From NCBI GenBank assembly GCA_002471225.1, contig DKPO01000020.1, forward strand, positions 127,276 through 188,392: a stretch of DNA of 61,117 nt, written 5' to 3'. The notes below the pieces were generated by a model. The model had not been told where the DNA came from and did not search any database. It was given only the letters and a program-made list of their open reading frames with translations. The first letter of the stretch is position 1, and every line of letters starts with the position of its first letter. The DNA comes from Porphyromonadaceae bacterium UBA7332. Lineage in GTDB: Bacteria; Bacteroidota; Bacteroidia; Bacteroidales; UBA7332. The position numbers and the translations under genes are program-made. Below, piece after piece: positions 42,271 through 50,431 of this stretch.

Positions 42271-42308
42271 TTTGAGGTTTGGAGTTTTAAACTCCAAACT
42301 TCAAACTT
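42271..42308 (+). terminator. Attenuator-like hairpin between rpsB and tsf
   Basis: A 17-base arm TTTGAGGTTTGGAGTTT pairs with AAACTCCAAACTTCAAA (one G-U pair) and is followed by CTTTAAT. The T-run is weak, so it probably lowers tsf relative to rpsB rather than stopping transcription. Confidence 0.65.
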
Positions 42309-42340
42309 TAATATTTAATCCAATAAATACACAAGATATT

Positions 42341-43165
42341 ATGGCAGTTACTATGGCTGATATTACTAAGCTTCGTAAAATGACCGGAGCTGGTATGATG
42401 GACTGTAAAAACGCTTTGAACGAAGCTGAAGGTGATTTCGATAAAGCAATGGAAATTATCCGTAAAAAAGGACAAGCAGTTGCTGCAAAACGTTCTGATC
42501 GTGAAGCATCAGAAGGTTGTGTTTTAGCTGAGTCTAACGGTGATTTTGCTGCTATCGTTGCTTTGAAATGTGAGACTGACTTCGTTGCTAAAAACGAAGA
42601 GTTTATCGCTCTTACTAAGCAAATTTTGGATGCTGCAATCGCTAACAAGCCTGCATCTATCGAAGAACTTAACGCTTTGACTATTGGTGATAGCACTATC
42701 GCTCAACTTGTAATCGATAAAATCGGTTCTACAGGTGAGAAAATGGAAGTTGGTTATTATGAATTTATCAGCGCTCCTTCAACTGTAGCTTATATTCACC
42801 CAGGTAACAAATTAGCTACTATCGTAGGATTCAACTTACCAGAAGTTGATGCTCAGGTTGCTAAAGATGTTGCTATGCAAGCAGCTGCAATGAACCCTGT
42901 AGCTTTGAACAAAGAAGCAGTTCCTGCTGAAGTTGCTCAAAAAGAGTTCGATATTGCACGCGAAAAAGCTCGTGAAGAAGGTAAACCGGAAGAAATGCTT
43001 GATAAAATTGCTCAAGGTCGTATGAATAAATTCTACCAAGAGTCAACTTTGTTGGAGCAAGCTTTCATCAAAGATGGTAAAGTTTCTGTAGCTAACTATT
43101 TGAAAGCAGCTAACAAAGATCTTACTGCAACAGGTTTCAAACGTGTAACTTTGAATGTTGACTAA
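42341..43165 (+). CDS. tsf: Elongation factor Ts
   Basis: The ATG at 42341 is chosen because it gives MAVTMADITKLRKMTGAG, the expected EF-Ts start; the frame is open further upstream but that part lies in the attenuator hairpin. The 274-residue protein has the UBA-like N-terminal domain ('GAGMMDCKNAL') and the core 'CETDFVAKNEEF' motif. EF-Ts recharges EF-Tu with GTP. Confidence 0.97.
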   Translation: MAVTMADITKLRKMTGAGMMDCKNALNEAEGDFDKAMEIIRKKGQAVAAKRSDREASEGCVLAESNGDFAAIVALKCETDFVAKNEEFIALTKQILDAAIANKPASIEELNALTIGDSTIAQLVIDKIGSTGEKMEVGYYEFISAPSTVAYIHPGNKLATIVGFNLPEVDAQVAKDVAMQAAAMNPVALNKEAVPAEVAQKEFDIAREKAREEGKPEEMLDKIAQGRMNKFYQESTLLEQAFIKDGKVSVANYLKAANKDLTATGFKRVTLNVD

Positions 43166-43208
43166 TTAATAGTCTCTACCAGTTAGAAGCTATTTCTAAA
43201 TATAGAGA

Positions 43209-43240
43209 AGGGTAACAGATTCGTTTGTTACCCTTTTTTT
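43209..43240 (+). terminator. Terminator of rpsB-tsf
   Basis: AGGGTAACA pairs with TGTTACCCT and is followed by seven T. Confidence 0.93.
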
Positions 43241-43249
43241 AATCATTAC

Positions 43250-43303
43250 TTTGTCTGATTCAGACGAAATAAATAATGTCCTTTCGAAAATTAGAACATT
43301 ATT
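43250..43303 (+). repeat. Two inverted repeats upstream of nusB
   Basis: TTTGTCTGA-T-TCAGACGAA (43250-43268) and AATAATGT/ACATTATT with a 16-base loop (43272-43303) lie 65-120 bases upstream of the -7 box for nusB. They could be operators or RNA structures of a longer transcript. Confidence 0.5.
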
Positions 43304-43370
43304 AAGCTCCATTTGTTATCATTAAAGGAACAATCCTAGGTAAAAAGCGAATGATTCTCTAAAAAATTCC

Positions 43371-43378
43371 TACTTTTG
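43371..43378 (+). promoter_or_regulatory. -7 element of the nusB operon
   Basis: TACTTTTG is a perfect TAnnTTTG 30 bases before the nusB start. A -33 TTTG is not evident. Confidence 0.5.
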
Positions 43379-43407
43379 TGCCTTATAGAAAATAATAGAT
43401 TATAGAG

Positions 43408-44322
43408 ATGATAAATCGCGCGTTAATCCGTATTAAAGTAGTACAGTTATTATATTCGTACTATCAAAACGAAGAAAGAGATATGGCCAGAGCTGAGAAG
43501 GAATTGCTTTTCAGTTTGGATAAAGCATATGAGTTATATAACTATCTGCTTCTTTTGATTGTTGAAATAACTGATGCTCAAAATAAAAGAATAGAAACAG
43601 CCAAATCTAAGTTTTTGGCTTCGGATGAAGACTTGAATCCTAACACAAAATTTGTTGATAACCTATTTGTTTATCACTTGCGTCAGGATCCTGCTTTCCG
43701 TGAATATCTTTCAATGCATAAATTAGCATGGGATGAAGAATTTGTAAAAGATCTTCTTGATCTGATTCTTACATCTGAATGTTATCAGGAATATATGAAT
43801 TCTTCAACTCGTTCTTTCGAAGAAGATAAAGATTTATGGAGAACTTTGTTTAAAACGTTTATTGTAGATAATGAGCGTCTGGCAGAATTACTTGAAGAAT
43901 CAAGTCTTTATTGGAATGACGATATCGAGATTGTACAATCGTTTGCTTTCAAAACGATTAAACAATTTGCTCAATCAGAAGAGCCTCAACTTCTTCCACA
44001 ATATCGTTCGGATGAGGAAAAAGAATATGCAATCCAATTATTCCGTAATGCAATTGTAAATGGTCAGGAATATAAAGATATGATTACTAAATACACCAGC
44101 AATTGGGATATTAATCGTATCGCATTGATGGATGTTATTGTAATGCAAATTGCATTAGCTGAAATAATGACATTCCCGGCTATTCCGACTTCAGTGAGCT
44201 TAAACGAATATATTGATTTGGCAAAAACATATAGTACATTGAAAAGTGGATACTTTATTAATGGTGTACTTGACAGAGTCGTTAGAAACTTAAAAGAAGA
44301 AGGAATTCTATTGAAAAAATAG
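43408..44322 (+). CDS. nusB: Transcription antitermination factor NusB (long Bacteroidota form)
   Basis: A 304-residue protein. The NusB fold is at the C-terminal half (about 165-300), with 'NWDINRIALMDVIVMQIALAE' and 'SVSLNEYIDLAKTYST'. The N-terminal 'RIKVVQLLYSYY' helix is split from it by an approximately 130-residue lineage-specific insertion. NusB binds boxA RNA with S10 for rRNA antitermination. It leads an operon with yajC, a YbbR gene and coaE. Confidence 0.93.
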   Translation: MINRALIRIKVVQLLYSYYQNEERDMARAEKELLFSLDKAYELYNYLLLLIVEITDAQNKRIETAKSKFLASDEDLNPNTKFVDNLFVYHLRQDPAFREYLSMHKLAWDEEFVKDLLDLILTSECYQEYMNSSTRSFEEDKDLWRTLFKTFIVDNERLAELLEESSLYWNDDIEIVQSFAFKTIKQFAQSEEPQLLPQYRSDEEKEYAIQLFRNAIVNGQEYKDMITKYTSNWDINRIALMDVIVMQIALAEIMTFPAIPTSVSLNEYIDLAKTYSTLKSGYFINGVLDRVVRNLKEEGILLKK

Positions 44323-44370
44323 AATTGTATCTTACACTAATAATCATTACCTAACTAAAAGAAATAACAC

Positions 44371-44688
44371 ATGAATTTATTAACTGTTGTTTTAGCTCAA
44401 GCAGCTGCAGGAGGTTCTCTATTGCAAAGTGTCATCATGATGGTACTTATTATCGCTGTATTTTATTTCTTCATGATTCGTCCACAAACGAAACGTCAGA
44501 AAGAAGTTCAAAATTTTCGTAATAACTTAAATGTAGGTGATAGTGTTGTCACTTCAGGCGGTATTTACGGTAAAATCAAGAATATTCAGGATAATATCGT
44601 AACATTGGAAATTGCAGATAATGTAAAAATTAAAATTGACAAAAACTCAATCTTTGCATCTGCAGATGATCAACAAGGTAATAAGTAA
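44371..44688 (+). CDS. yajC: Preprotein translocase accessory subunit YajC
   Basis: A 105-residue protein with one transmembrane segment (about 18-36) ending in 'FFMIRPQTKRQKE', the diagnostic YajC motif, and a cytosolic 'GDSVVTSGGIYGKI' domain. It associates with SecDF at the inner membrane. It is 48 bases after nusB and 6 bases before the YbbR gene. Confidence 0.95.
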   Translation: MNLLTVVLAQAAAGGSLLQSVIMMVLIIAVFYFFMIRPQTKRQKEVQNFRNNLNVGDSVVTSGGIYGKIKNIQDNIVTLEIADNVKIKIDKNSIFASADDQQGNK

Positions 44689-44694
44689 TTTAAT

Positions 44695-45702
44695 ATGTCG
44701 TACAGACGAAAAATAGTACATTCATATTTACTTTTAAAGAAAAAGGTTGGACTCTTTATTAAAAAGAAAAATAATAAGGAGCTTCTAACCTTTTCCTTTT
44801 TTTTACTATTGTCTTTCTTTTTTTGGACACTACAAGTTCTGCGTGAAGAGATAACAACCAGTTATACTATAAACCTGGAGATTACCGATATACCAAAGAA
44901 TATATTGATAACATCTAAGATCCCTGCAATTGATGTAAAGCTGCGTGATCAGGGTGCTGATTTGTTTAATCTGTATCGCAAAGAGAATAAGCCTGTGACC
45001 GTACCTTTTAGTCCTAAGGATATGAGAAGCGGACGTTACACCTTGTCTCCGGAGGATATCCTTAGCATTGTGCAAAAACGTATTACAGGTAGTGCGCAAA
45101 TAATTTCGGTTTATCCTAATAGTTTAGTGCTGTATTTTTCAATCGGACAATCTAAGCAATTACCAATTAAGGTGAATGGCGATTTCCGCACAAAGCAGCA
45201 ATATATGATTTCGGGTGAAATAACGACTGATCCGCAAATGGTCACGGCTTATGCACCTGAAGACTTATTGGCTAAACTGGAAGAATGTGAAACAGACTCT
45301 TTATTTCTTCAAAATTTATCCGAAACATATACAACCGATATCGGAATTAAGCCTGTTCCCGGAGTTAAATTTTATCCTGATAAAGTGAGATTGGATGTGC
45401 CTGTAGAGTCGTTTACTCAAAAGGAATTGCAAGTTCCGTTTGTAATCAAGGATTTACCGGTAGATAAAATCTTACGAACTTTTCCTGCAAATGCCTCAAT
45501 AAGTTGTTTTGTCGCATTAAGCAAATATAGTCAGATGAAGAAGGAGGAATTCTCAGTCATAGTAGATTATAAGGATATTGTAAATGAGAAACAGAACAAG
45601 GTAAAAGTGAAACTAGAGGATTATCCGGTGTATGTTTCCAATGTTCAGTTGCTAAATGATAGTGTTGAATTTATTATTGAAGATAAGATAATTCATGATT
45701 AA
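44695..45702 (+). CDS. YbbR-like domain membrane protein
   Basis: A 335-residue protein with a basic cytosolic N-terminus, one transmembrane helix (about 27-46, 'FSFFLLLSFFFWTL') and an extracytoplasmic part made of YbbR-type repeats ('IPAIDVKLRDQGADLF', 'LPIKVNGDF', 'VPFVIKDLPVDK'). In other phyla YbbR (CdaR) regulates the diadenylate cyclase CdaA; here no cyclase gene is adjacent. The last 8 bases overlap coaE, so they are translated together. Confidence 0.83.
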   Translation: MSYRRKIVHSYLLLKKKVGLFIKKKNNKELLTFSFFLLLSFFFWTLQVLREEITTSYTINLEITDIPKNILITSKIPAIDVKLRDQGADLFNLYRKENKPVTVPFSPKDMRSGRYTLSPEDILSIVQKRITGSAQIISVYPNSLVLYFSIGQSKQLPIKVNGDFRTKQQYMISGEITTDPQMVTAYAPEDLLAKLEECETDSLFLQNLSETYTTDIGIKPVPGVKFYPDKVRLDVPVESFTQKELQVPFVIKDLPVDKILRTFPANASISCFVALSKYSQMKKEEFSVIVDYKDIVNEKQNKVKVKLEDYPVYVSNVQLLNDSVEFIIEDKIIHD

Positions 45703-46273
45703 ATTAGGTATAACAGGTGGTATCGGGAGCGGTAAATCTTTACTTTCTAAATATTTACGTTGTCGTAATATTCCGGTTTATGATACTGACGCGCATGCTA
45801 AGTTATTGATGGTTGCTGATTTGAGTTTGCGCGAAGCTCTGAAGGAGCTTCTTGGCGAATCGGCCTATATCAGTAATCAACTAAATAAAGAGTATATCGC
45901 ATCCTGCATTTTCTCGGACAGGTCTCTTTTAAAGAAAGTAAATGCGATCGTTCATCCTGTAGTTAAACAAGATTTTATTCATTGGGCTGATAAGCAAAAT
46001 AAATCGATTGTAGCAATGGAATGTGCAATTCTTTTTGAAGCAGATTTTTCATCTTCAGTTGATTATATTATTCAGGTTTCAGCACCGGAAGAACTCCGGA
46101 TATCGAGAGCTGTTAAACGAGATGCGCAGCTTTACAAGGATATTCAATCCCGTGTTAAAAATCAAATGAGTGATTCTGAACGGAAAAAGTTAGCTGATTT
46201 TGAGATAATTAATAACGATTCAATAGCTGTTATTCCTCAGATAGAATCAATACTGAATAAATTATCTCAATAG
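45695..46273 (+). CDS. coaE: Dephospho-CoA kinase
   Basis: A 192-residue P-loop kinase with Walker A GGIGSGKS (residues 7-14), 'YDTDAHAKLL' and the 'IVHPVVKQDF' motif. It phosphorylates the 3' hydroxyl of dephospho-CoA, the final step in CoA synthesis. It overlaps the YbbR-like gene by 8 bases. Confidence 0.96.
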   Translation: MIKLGITGGIGSGKSLLSKYLRCRNIPVYDTDAHAKLLMVADLSLREALKELLGESAYISNQLNKEYIASCIFSDRSLLKKVNAIVHPVVKQDFIHWADKQNKSIVAMECAILFEADFSSSVDYIIQVSAPEELRISRAVKRDAQLYKDIQSRVKNQMSDSERKKLADFEIINNDSIAVIPQIESILNKLSQ

Positions 46274-46332
46274 TAAACCAATTTGAAAGTAAAAATGAAG
46301 TCTGTAAATGTGTTGTAATACGATATTATTAT

Positions 46333-46340
46333 TACATTTG
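46333..46340 (+). promoter_or_regulatory. -7 element before the DUF5606 gene
   Basis: TACATTTG matches TAnnTTTG, 38 bases upstream of the gene; the possible -33 box (GTTG) is 17 bases away, slightly short. Confidence 0.45.
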
Positions 46341-46377
46341 TATCACACTCATTTAGAATTTAAAAAGACAGAAGAAT

Positions 46378-46788
46378 ATGTTGAAACTTATTTTATCGAT
46401 TTCGGGTAAACCTGGATTGTTTAAATTAATCTCTCAGGGAAGAGGTAATATCATTGTTGAGTCGTTGGTAGATAAGAAAAAAGTTCCGGCTTACGCACAC
46501 GATAAAGTGATCTCATTAAATGATATTTCTATTTATACGTTAGATGGAGAGACTCCATTAAGAGAGATCTTCGCTACTATCGCTGAAAAAGAAAACGGGG
46601 CTCAGGCTTCAATTGATCCAAAGGCAGACGCAAAAGCTTTACGTGCTTATTTTGCGGAAATTCTTCCTGATTATGACGAAGATCGCGTTTATCCGACTGA
46701 TATCAAAAAAGTAATTACGTGGTATAATATTCTTACTGCAAACGGAATCGCAGACTTTAAAGAAGAAGCTGCTGAATCTGCTGAGTAA
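46378..46788 (+). CDS. DUF5606-family small conserved protein
   Basis: A 136-residue cytosolic protein with the Bacteroidota-specific DUF5606 pattern: 'LILSISGKPGLFKLISQGRGNIIVESL' at the start and 'YPTDIKKVITWYNIL' near residue 115. The function is unknown. It has its own -7 box and a terminator, so it appears monocistronic, next to housekeeping genes. Confidence 0.85.
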   Translation: MLKLILSISGKPGLFKLISQGRGNIIVESLVDKKKVPAYAHDKVISLNDISIYTLDGETPLREIFATIAEKENGAQASIDPKADAKALRAYFAEILPDYDEDRVYPTDIKKVITWYNILTANGIADFKEEAAESAE

Positions 46789-46808
46789 TTATTTATAGGA
46801 TTTATATA

Positions 46809-46856
46809 AAAAGAGATGTTTTGCTATCATTATGTTAGTATAACATCTCTTTTTTA
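46809..46856 (+). terminator. Terminator after the DUF5606 gene
   Basis: AAAGAGATGTT pairs with AACATCTCTTT around a long loop and is followed by a T-run. Confidence 0.85.
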
Positions 46857-46889
46857 TTTGTCAATTTCCTGATTTTATCCTTAACTTTG
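46857..46889 (+). promoter_or_regulatory. Promoter of the transglutaminase-like gene
   Basis: TTTG (46857-46860), 21 bases, then TAACTTTG (46882-46889): a perfect match to TTTG-N21-TAnnTTTG. Confidence 0.8.
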
Positions 46890-46995
46890 TCAGAAAGTTA
46901 TATTTGAAGAAGGTTCGATGATGTTGAGTTTCAGAGATAAATAAGACACATGATATCACAACTATGTATTTAACTAATAGAATAACAAGCACACA

Positions 46996-48186
46996 ATGAA
47001 GAAAATGTTTTTATTGGCGACGAGCTGTCTGTTTTTTGTAGCATGCAATAATCCCTATGCGAATGTTTCAAAAGAGCTGTCAGAAACAATTGAAAAGCGC
47101 ATGGATAGTCTTGATATTAGCCGTTCTGAGGAAATCAAGAAGTCTATTATAGAAGCTCCTGAAGAGCAACAAGAAGGTTTGGCTTATCTTTATGCTTATA
47201 TGCCACAGGCTGATTTTGATACATTGTCAGTTAGTTTGATAAAAGAAAATGTAGCTTATGCTTATAAAGCGCGAGAAGTTTTTCCTTGGGCCAAAGATGT
47301 TCCTGAAGATGTTTTCTTGAACGATGTACTTCCGTATGCCTCTATGGATGAAACACGAGAAAACTGGAGACCAGAATTCTTCGAAATGTTGTCTCCAGTT
47401 TTGAAAAATACAACTGATGTATATGCTGCGGTTGATACTATTAATAAAGTATTGAAAGATTTGGTTAAGGTAGAGTATAATACGAAAAGAAATAAGCCTA
47501 ATCAATCGCCTAAAGAATCCATGTCAATAAATATGGCTTCATGCTCTGGTCTCTCAATATTACTGACAGATGCGTTACGGGCAGTTGGCATTCCTTCAAG
47601 AATAGCAGGGACCCCAATGTGGATTACGAATGAAGGTAATCATAACTGGAATGAAGTTTGGATTAATGGAGAGTGGTTATTGATAGAGTATTATCCGGCT
47701 CCGCTTAACGATGCCTGGTTCCTTCCAAGATGCGCAGCATTTGAAGGACAAGATAATCCAGATCATCAGGTATATGCTACTACATTTAAACCTGTATCCG
47801 AACAGCACTTTCCAATGGTTTGGAATGAAGAAGATCATAGTATTCCCGGCGTTAAGGTCACAGATCGTTATGTGAAGTTATATAAACAGAATCAGTTAGC
47901 TAAATCAGAGGGAACTCAAGGGGAAGTTTCTGTTGTGGTACGTGGTTTCTGTAAAGGAGGAAATCCTGAAGTTAGTGCCGATAGAAGATCTGTAGATGTG
48001 ATTATTCTTGATGAGAATAATGATCAGGTTGCAAAAGGACAAACACGTAATTCAAATGCAGATATGAATGACTACCTGGTTTTTAATTTAGCCGATAATA
48101 AAAAGTATACGATTTTGTTCGGAAACCAGAAGTTAGAGATAAAAACAGACTCACAAAAAGAGAATGAGTATAATCTTTATTTTTGA
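46996..48186 (+). CDS. Transglutaminase-like lipoprotein
   Basis: A 396-residue lipoprotein with the lipobox FVAC (Cys17). The middle holds a transglutaminase-like (cysteine protease fold) domain: catalytic Cys183 in MASCSGLS and His216 in GNHNWNEVW. Where papain-like transglutaminases have Asp, the sequence reads 'LLIEYYPAP', with Glu231 at about that position. A C-terminal beta domain (about 310-396) resembles carboxypeptidase-like linkers. Related Bacteroides proteins are annotated as transglutaminase-domain proteins; their substrate is unknown. Confidence 0.83.
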   Translation: MKKMFLLATSCLFFVACNNPYANVSKELSETIEKRMDSLDISRSEEIKKSIIEAPEEQQEGLAYLYAYMPQADFDTLSVSLIKENVAYAYKAREVFPWAKDVPEDVFLNDVLPYASMDETRENWRPEFFEMLSPVLKNTTDVYAAVDTINKVLKDLVKVEYNTKRNKPNQSPKESMSINMASCSGLSILLTDALRAVGIPSRIAGTPMWITNEGNHNWNEVWINGEWLLIEYYPAPLNDAWFLPRCAAFEGQDNPDHQVYATTFKPVSEQHFPMVWNEEDHSIPGVKVTDRYVKLYKQNQLAKSEGTQGEVSVVVRGFCKGGNPEVSADRRSVDVIILDENNDQVAKGQTRNSNADMNDYLVFNLADNKKYTILFGNQKLEIKTDSQKENEYNLYF

Positions 48187-48211
48187 TAAAGTATAATTTT
48201 AAATAAAAGGA

Positions 48212-48246
48212 ACGGTATATCGATTTTGATATGCCGTTTTTTTTTT
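48212..48246 (+). terminator. Terminator of the transglutaminase-like gene
   Basis: ACGGTATATC pairs with GATATGCCGT and is followed by nine T. Confidence 0.92.
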
Positions 48247-48284
48247 GATCAATGCCAAACAGATTAGGATTTGGGGTATGGGTA

Positions 48285-48307
48285 TAAAAAAAGCCCCTAG
48301 CAGGGCT
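48285..48307 (-). terminator. Second terminator of the 6S-like RNA
   Basis: Minus-strand AGCCC-loop-GGGCT followed by TTTTTTT. Confidence 0.8.
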
Positions 48308-48527
48308 ATCTTAAACTAGAACGATAAAGAAAAAAAAGAAACAACCGTGAAGTAGGATATGAATAAAACTCCGAATAATAGGTTTTGAGTGCCCGACCTC
48401 TTTTGTAATCTGCCGTACTTAAAGTATACCCGAAGGCGCAGCCCGCCATTAGAAATCAAAGCTTATTCTCGGTTTTGTGAAAAAAACTGTGAGTTTACCA
48501 ATCGTAAAGCAACACGGCTGTTTCATG
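48285..48527 (-). ncRNA. Structured RNA gene, 6S-like candidate
   Basis: Read on the minus strand, a perfect promoter (TTTG-N20-TATATTTG) drives a transcript starting near 48526. Its 5' arm GAAACAGCCGTG (48524-48513) pairs over 12 bases with CACGGTTGTTTC (48349-48338), which is followed directly by a U-run. Inside lie further helices: AAAAC(CGA)GAATAA with TTATTC(GGA)GTTTT, UUUGA with UCAAA, and UAAU/CUGC with GCAG/AUUA around a UUCG-bearing tip. The mature RNA would be about 190-200 nt, a long end-closed hairpin typical of 6S RNA. A second terminator hairpin follows (48292-48307). The exact Rfam family is not certain (6S or the Bacteroidales-1 motif). Confidence 0.7.
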
Positions 48528-48530
48528 ATG

Positions 48531-48562
48531 CAAATATATATTGCCTGATTATATCTCCCAAA
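48531..48562 (-). promoter_or_regulatory. Promoter of the 6S-like RNA
   Basis: Minus-strand TTTG (48562-48559), a 20-base spacer and TATATTTG (48538-48531): a perfect Bacteroidota promoter. Confidence 0.85.
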
Positions 48563-48685
48563 TGTTTTAACCTAAATCTTTATTGAATTTTGATTTTTAT
48601 TTCTAAACACAGGAAGCAAGCATTTAATTAGCTTCTTTGATTATATAACGCTTATAGGTGTGTTTGGTTCAAAAATAATACGGAT

Positions 48686-48703
48686 AGGTATAAATATACA
48701 TAC
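48686..48703 (+). repeat. 18-base direct repeat, copy 1
   Basis: AGGTATAAATATACATAC occurs here and again exactly 120 bases downstream (48806-48823), bracketing the promoter of the NhaC gene. Confidence 0.85.
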
Positions 48704-48764
48704 TAAAAACGGGTAAAAAACATTAAGAATCGGGTCTTTTCTCTTTTAAACCGCTTGTTTAGCG

Positions 48765-48772
48765 TATATTTG
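48765..48772 (+). promoter_or_regulatory. -7 element of the NhaC-family gene
   Basis: TATATTTG, perfect match to TAnnTTTG, 53 bases before the start. It lies between the two 18-base repeats. Confidence 0.55.
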
Positions 48773-48805
48773 TATTATAAAAATCAGAATACGAATATAA
48801 TTAAC

Positions 48806-48823
48806 AGGTATAAATATACATAC
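48806..48823 (+). repeat. 18-base direct repeat, copy 2
   Basis: Identical to 48686-48703 and ending one base before the ATG of the NhaC-family gene, so it would also cover the ribosome-binding site. Confidence 0.85.
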
Positions 48824-48824
48824 A

Positions 48825-50342
48825 ATGAGCGTAGTGTTGAAAAAAGAGCCCAGAATTTGGGTGGCAGTTTTGCCAATTGTGTTTCTTGTTGTGGCGTTAA
48901 GTCTAAATGTTTATTATTTGGGGAGTGATGCTTTAGGCGGAGCTAGTCAGATTTTATTGATAATTTCAGCTGTATTGTGTTTTGGAGTTGCCCGTGTCGA
49001 ATCCGGTGTAACCTGGGATCAGACTGAAAAAACAATTGTTAAGCATATCGGTGATTCGACACCGGCTATTCTTATCTTGTTTATGATTGGAGCTTTATCC
49101 GGAGCGTGGATGCTTAGTGGTGTTGTTCCTACAATGATATATTACGGGTTGCAGATTATAGATCCGTCTACATTTTTGTTGACCGCATGTATTATCTCTT
49201 CAATTGTATCAGTTGCTGCTGGTAGTTCATGGGCAACAGTAGCTACCATTGGTGTTGCAATGATGGGTGTTGGGAAAGCATTGGGTTATAGTGATGGCTG
49301 GATTGCCGGAGCAATTATTTCAGGGGCTTATTTCGGTGATAAAGTATCTCCCTTGTCCGAGACAACGAACCTGGCTGCAAATATTACCGGGACACCATTG
49401 TTCAAGCATATTCGCTTTATGATGTACACCACCGTGCCCAATTATATAATAACATTGATTATATTCTTTATAGCAGGGTTGTCGATGAAGGCTGAAGGTG
49501 CAGCACAAATGACTGCATTTACCGATGCTTTGAAAGCCTCCTATATGATTTCGCCATGGTTGTTATTAATACCTGTAGGTACTTTTGTCCTGATTTCACG
49601 TCGTATGCCGACACTTATTATATTAATGATATCATCACTTGCTGCGGCAGTTGTAGCCATTGTTTTTCAAACCAATATAACAGAAAGTGTTTCGGGTATT
49701 ACAGATAATAGTTTTACGGCCGGCGTAATGGCTGCCTTTCAGTCTCTTTACGGATCCATTCAGGTTGAAACAGGTTATGAGGCTCTTAATGAGTTGGTAG
49801 CAACCAAAGGAATGGGTGGAATGATGAACACGGTTTGGTTGATTCTGGCTGCGATGACGTTCGGTGGAGCAATGGAAGCAGGAGGTATGTTGCAAACGAT
49901 ATCCAATTATATGGTTAAATTAATGCGCAATACATTTTCAACGGTAGGTTGTACAACATTTTCATGTTTGTTTTTGAATGTGACAACAGCCGATCAGTAC
50001 ATCTCTATTTTGCTTCCCGGGAAAATGTTTGCTTCTATTTTTAAGAATAAAGGATACGACACGGCGTTATTAAGCAGAACTCTGGAAGATAGTGCAACTG
50101 TTACGGGTGTTTTGATTCCATGGAATGCATGCGGGTTAACACAGGCGACTGTCTTAAATGTAGCAACATTGACGTATTTACCATATTGTTTCTTTAATAT
50201 ATTAAGTCCGATAACGACTCTTCTTATTGCTGCGATAGGATACAAAATAACAAAGACTGAAATTGTAGAAGAGGAGGTTGGCGTTACTTGTGCAGGCGAA
50301 TCGCCAATACCAGTCTTAAATGAGGAATTAAAGAATCTTTAA
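48825..50342 (+). CDS. nhaC: NhaC-family Na+/H+ antiporter
   Basis: A 505-residue inner membrane protein with about 12 hydrophobic segments and the NhaC-family patterns 'GDSTPAILILFMIGALSGAW', 'AAGSSWATVATIGVAMMGVG' and 'GDKVSPLSETTNLA'. It exchanges sodium for protons, or, in the MleN-like subgroup, a dicarboxylate with cations. It has its own promoter and an unusual leader with a repeat directly before the start. Confidence 0.93.
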   Translation: MSVVLKKEPRIWVAVLPIVFLVVALSLNVYYLGSDALGGASQILLIISAVLCFGVARVESGVTWDQTEKTIVKHIGDSTPAILILFMIGALSGAWMLSGVVPTMIYYGLQIIDPSTFLLTACIISSIVSVAAGSSWATVATIGVAMMGVGKALGYSDGWIAGAIISGAYFGDKVSPLSETTNLAANITGTPLFKHIRFMMYTTVPNYIITLIIFFIAGLSMKAEGAAQMTAFTDALKASYMISPWLLLIPVGTFVLISRRMPTLIILMISSLAAAVVAIVFQTNITESVSGITDNSFTAGVMAAFQSLYGSIQVETGYEALNELVATKGMGGMMNTVWLILAAMTFGGAMEAGGMLQTISNYMVKLMRNTFSTVGCTTFSCLFLNVTTADQYISILLPGKMFASIFKNKGYDTALLSRTLEDSATVTGVLIPWNACGLTQATVLNVATLTYLPYCFFNILSPITTLLIAAIGYKITKTEIVEEEVGVTCAGESPIPVLNEELKNL

Positions 50343-50366
50343 TAAGAGTATTCCAATAAAAAGCTC

Positions 50367-50374
50367 TACCTTTG
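50367..50374 (+). promoter_or_regulatory. -7 element of the corA gene
   Basis: TACCTTTG matches TAnnTTTG. The leader is about 115 bases long and contains a mini-ORF (50402-50431). Confidence 0.5.
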
Positions 50375-50401
50375 CACCACTTTTTTAAGAGAGATGTGAA
50401 A

Positions 50402-50431
50402 ATGGACGACGATAGTTGTATAAGGTATTAA
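50402..50431 (+). CDS. Acidic 9-codon upstream ORF in the corA leader
   Basis: ATG GAC GAC GAT AGT TGT ATA AGG TAT TAA encodes MDDDSCIRY, starting 93 bases upstream of corA and preceded by a purine-rich AAGAGAG. Short leader ORFs with acidic codons right after the start are known to destabilise ribosomes at low magnesium in other bacteria. Whether this one is translated is unknown. Confidence 0.3.
   Translation: MDDDSCIRY

Noticed and set aside
42272..42340. Upstream extension of the tsf frame
   Set aside because: These codons come from the attenuator hairpin; EF-Ts proteins start at the ATG at 42341.
48389..48586. 65-codon plus-strand frame
   Set aside because: It lies antisense to the structured RNA, whose promoter, helices and terminator explain the region better.
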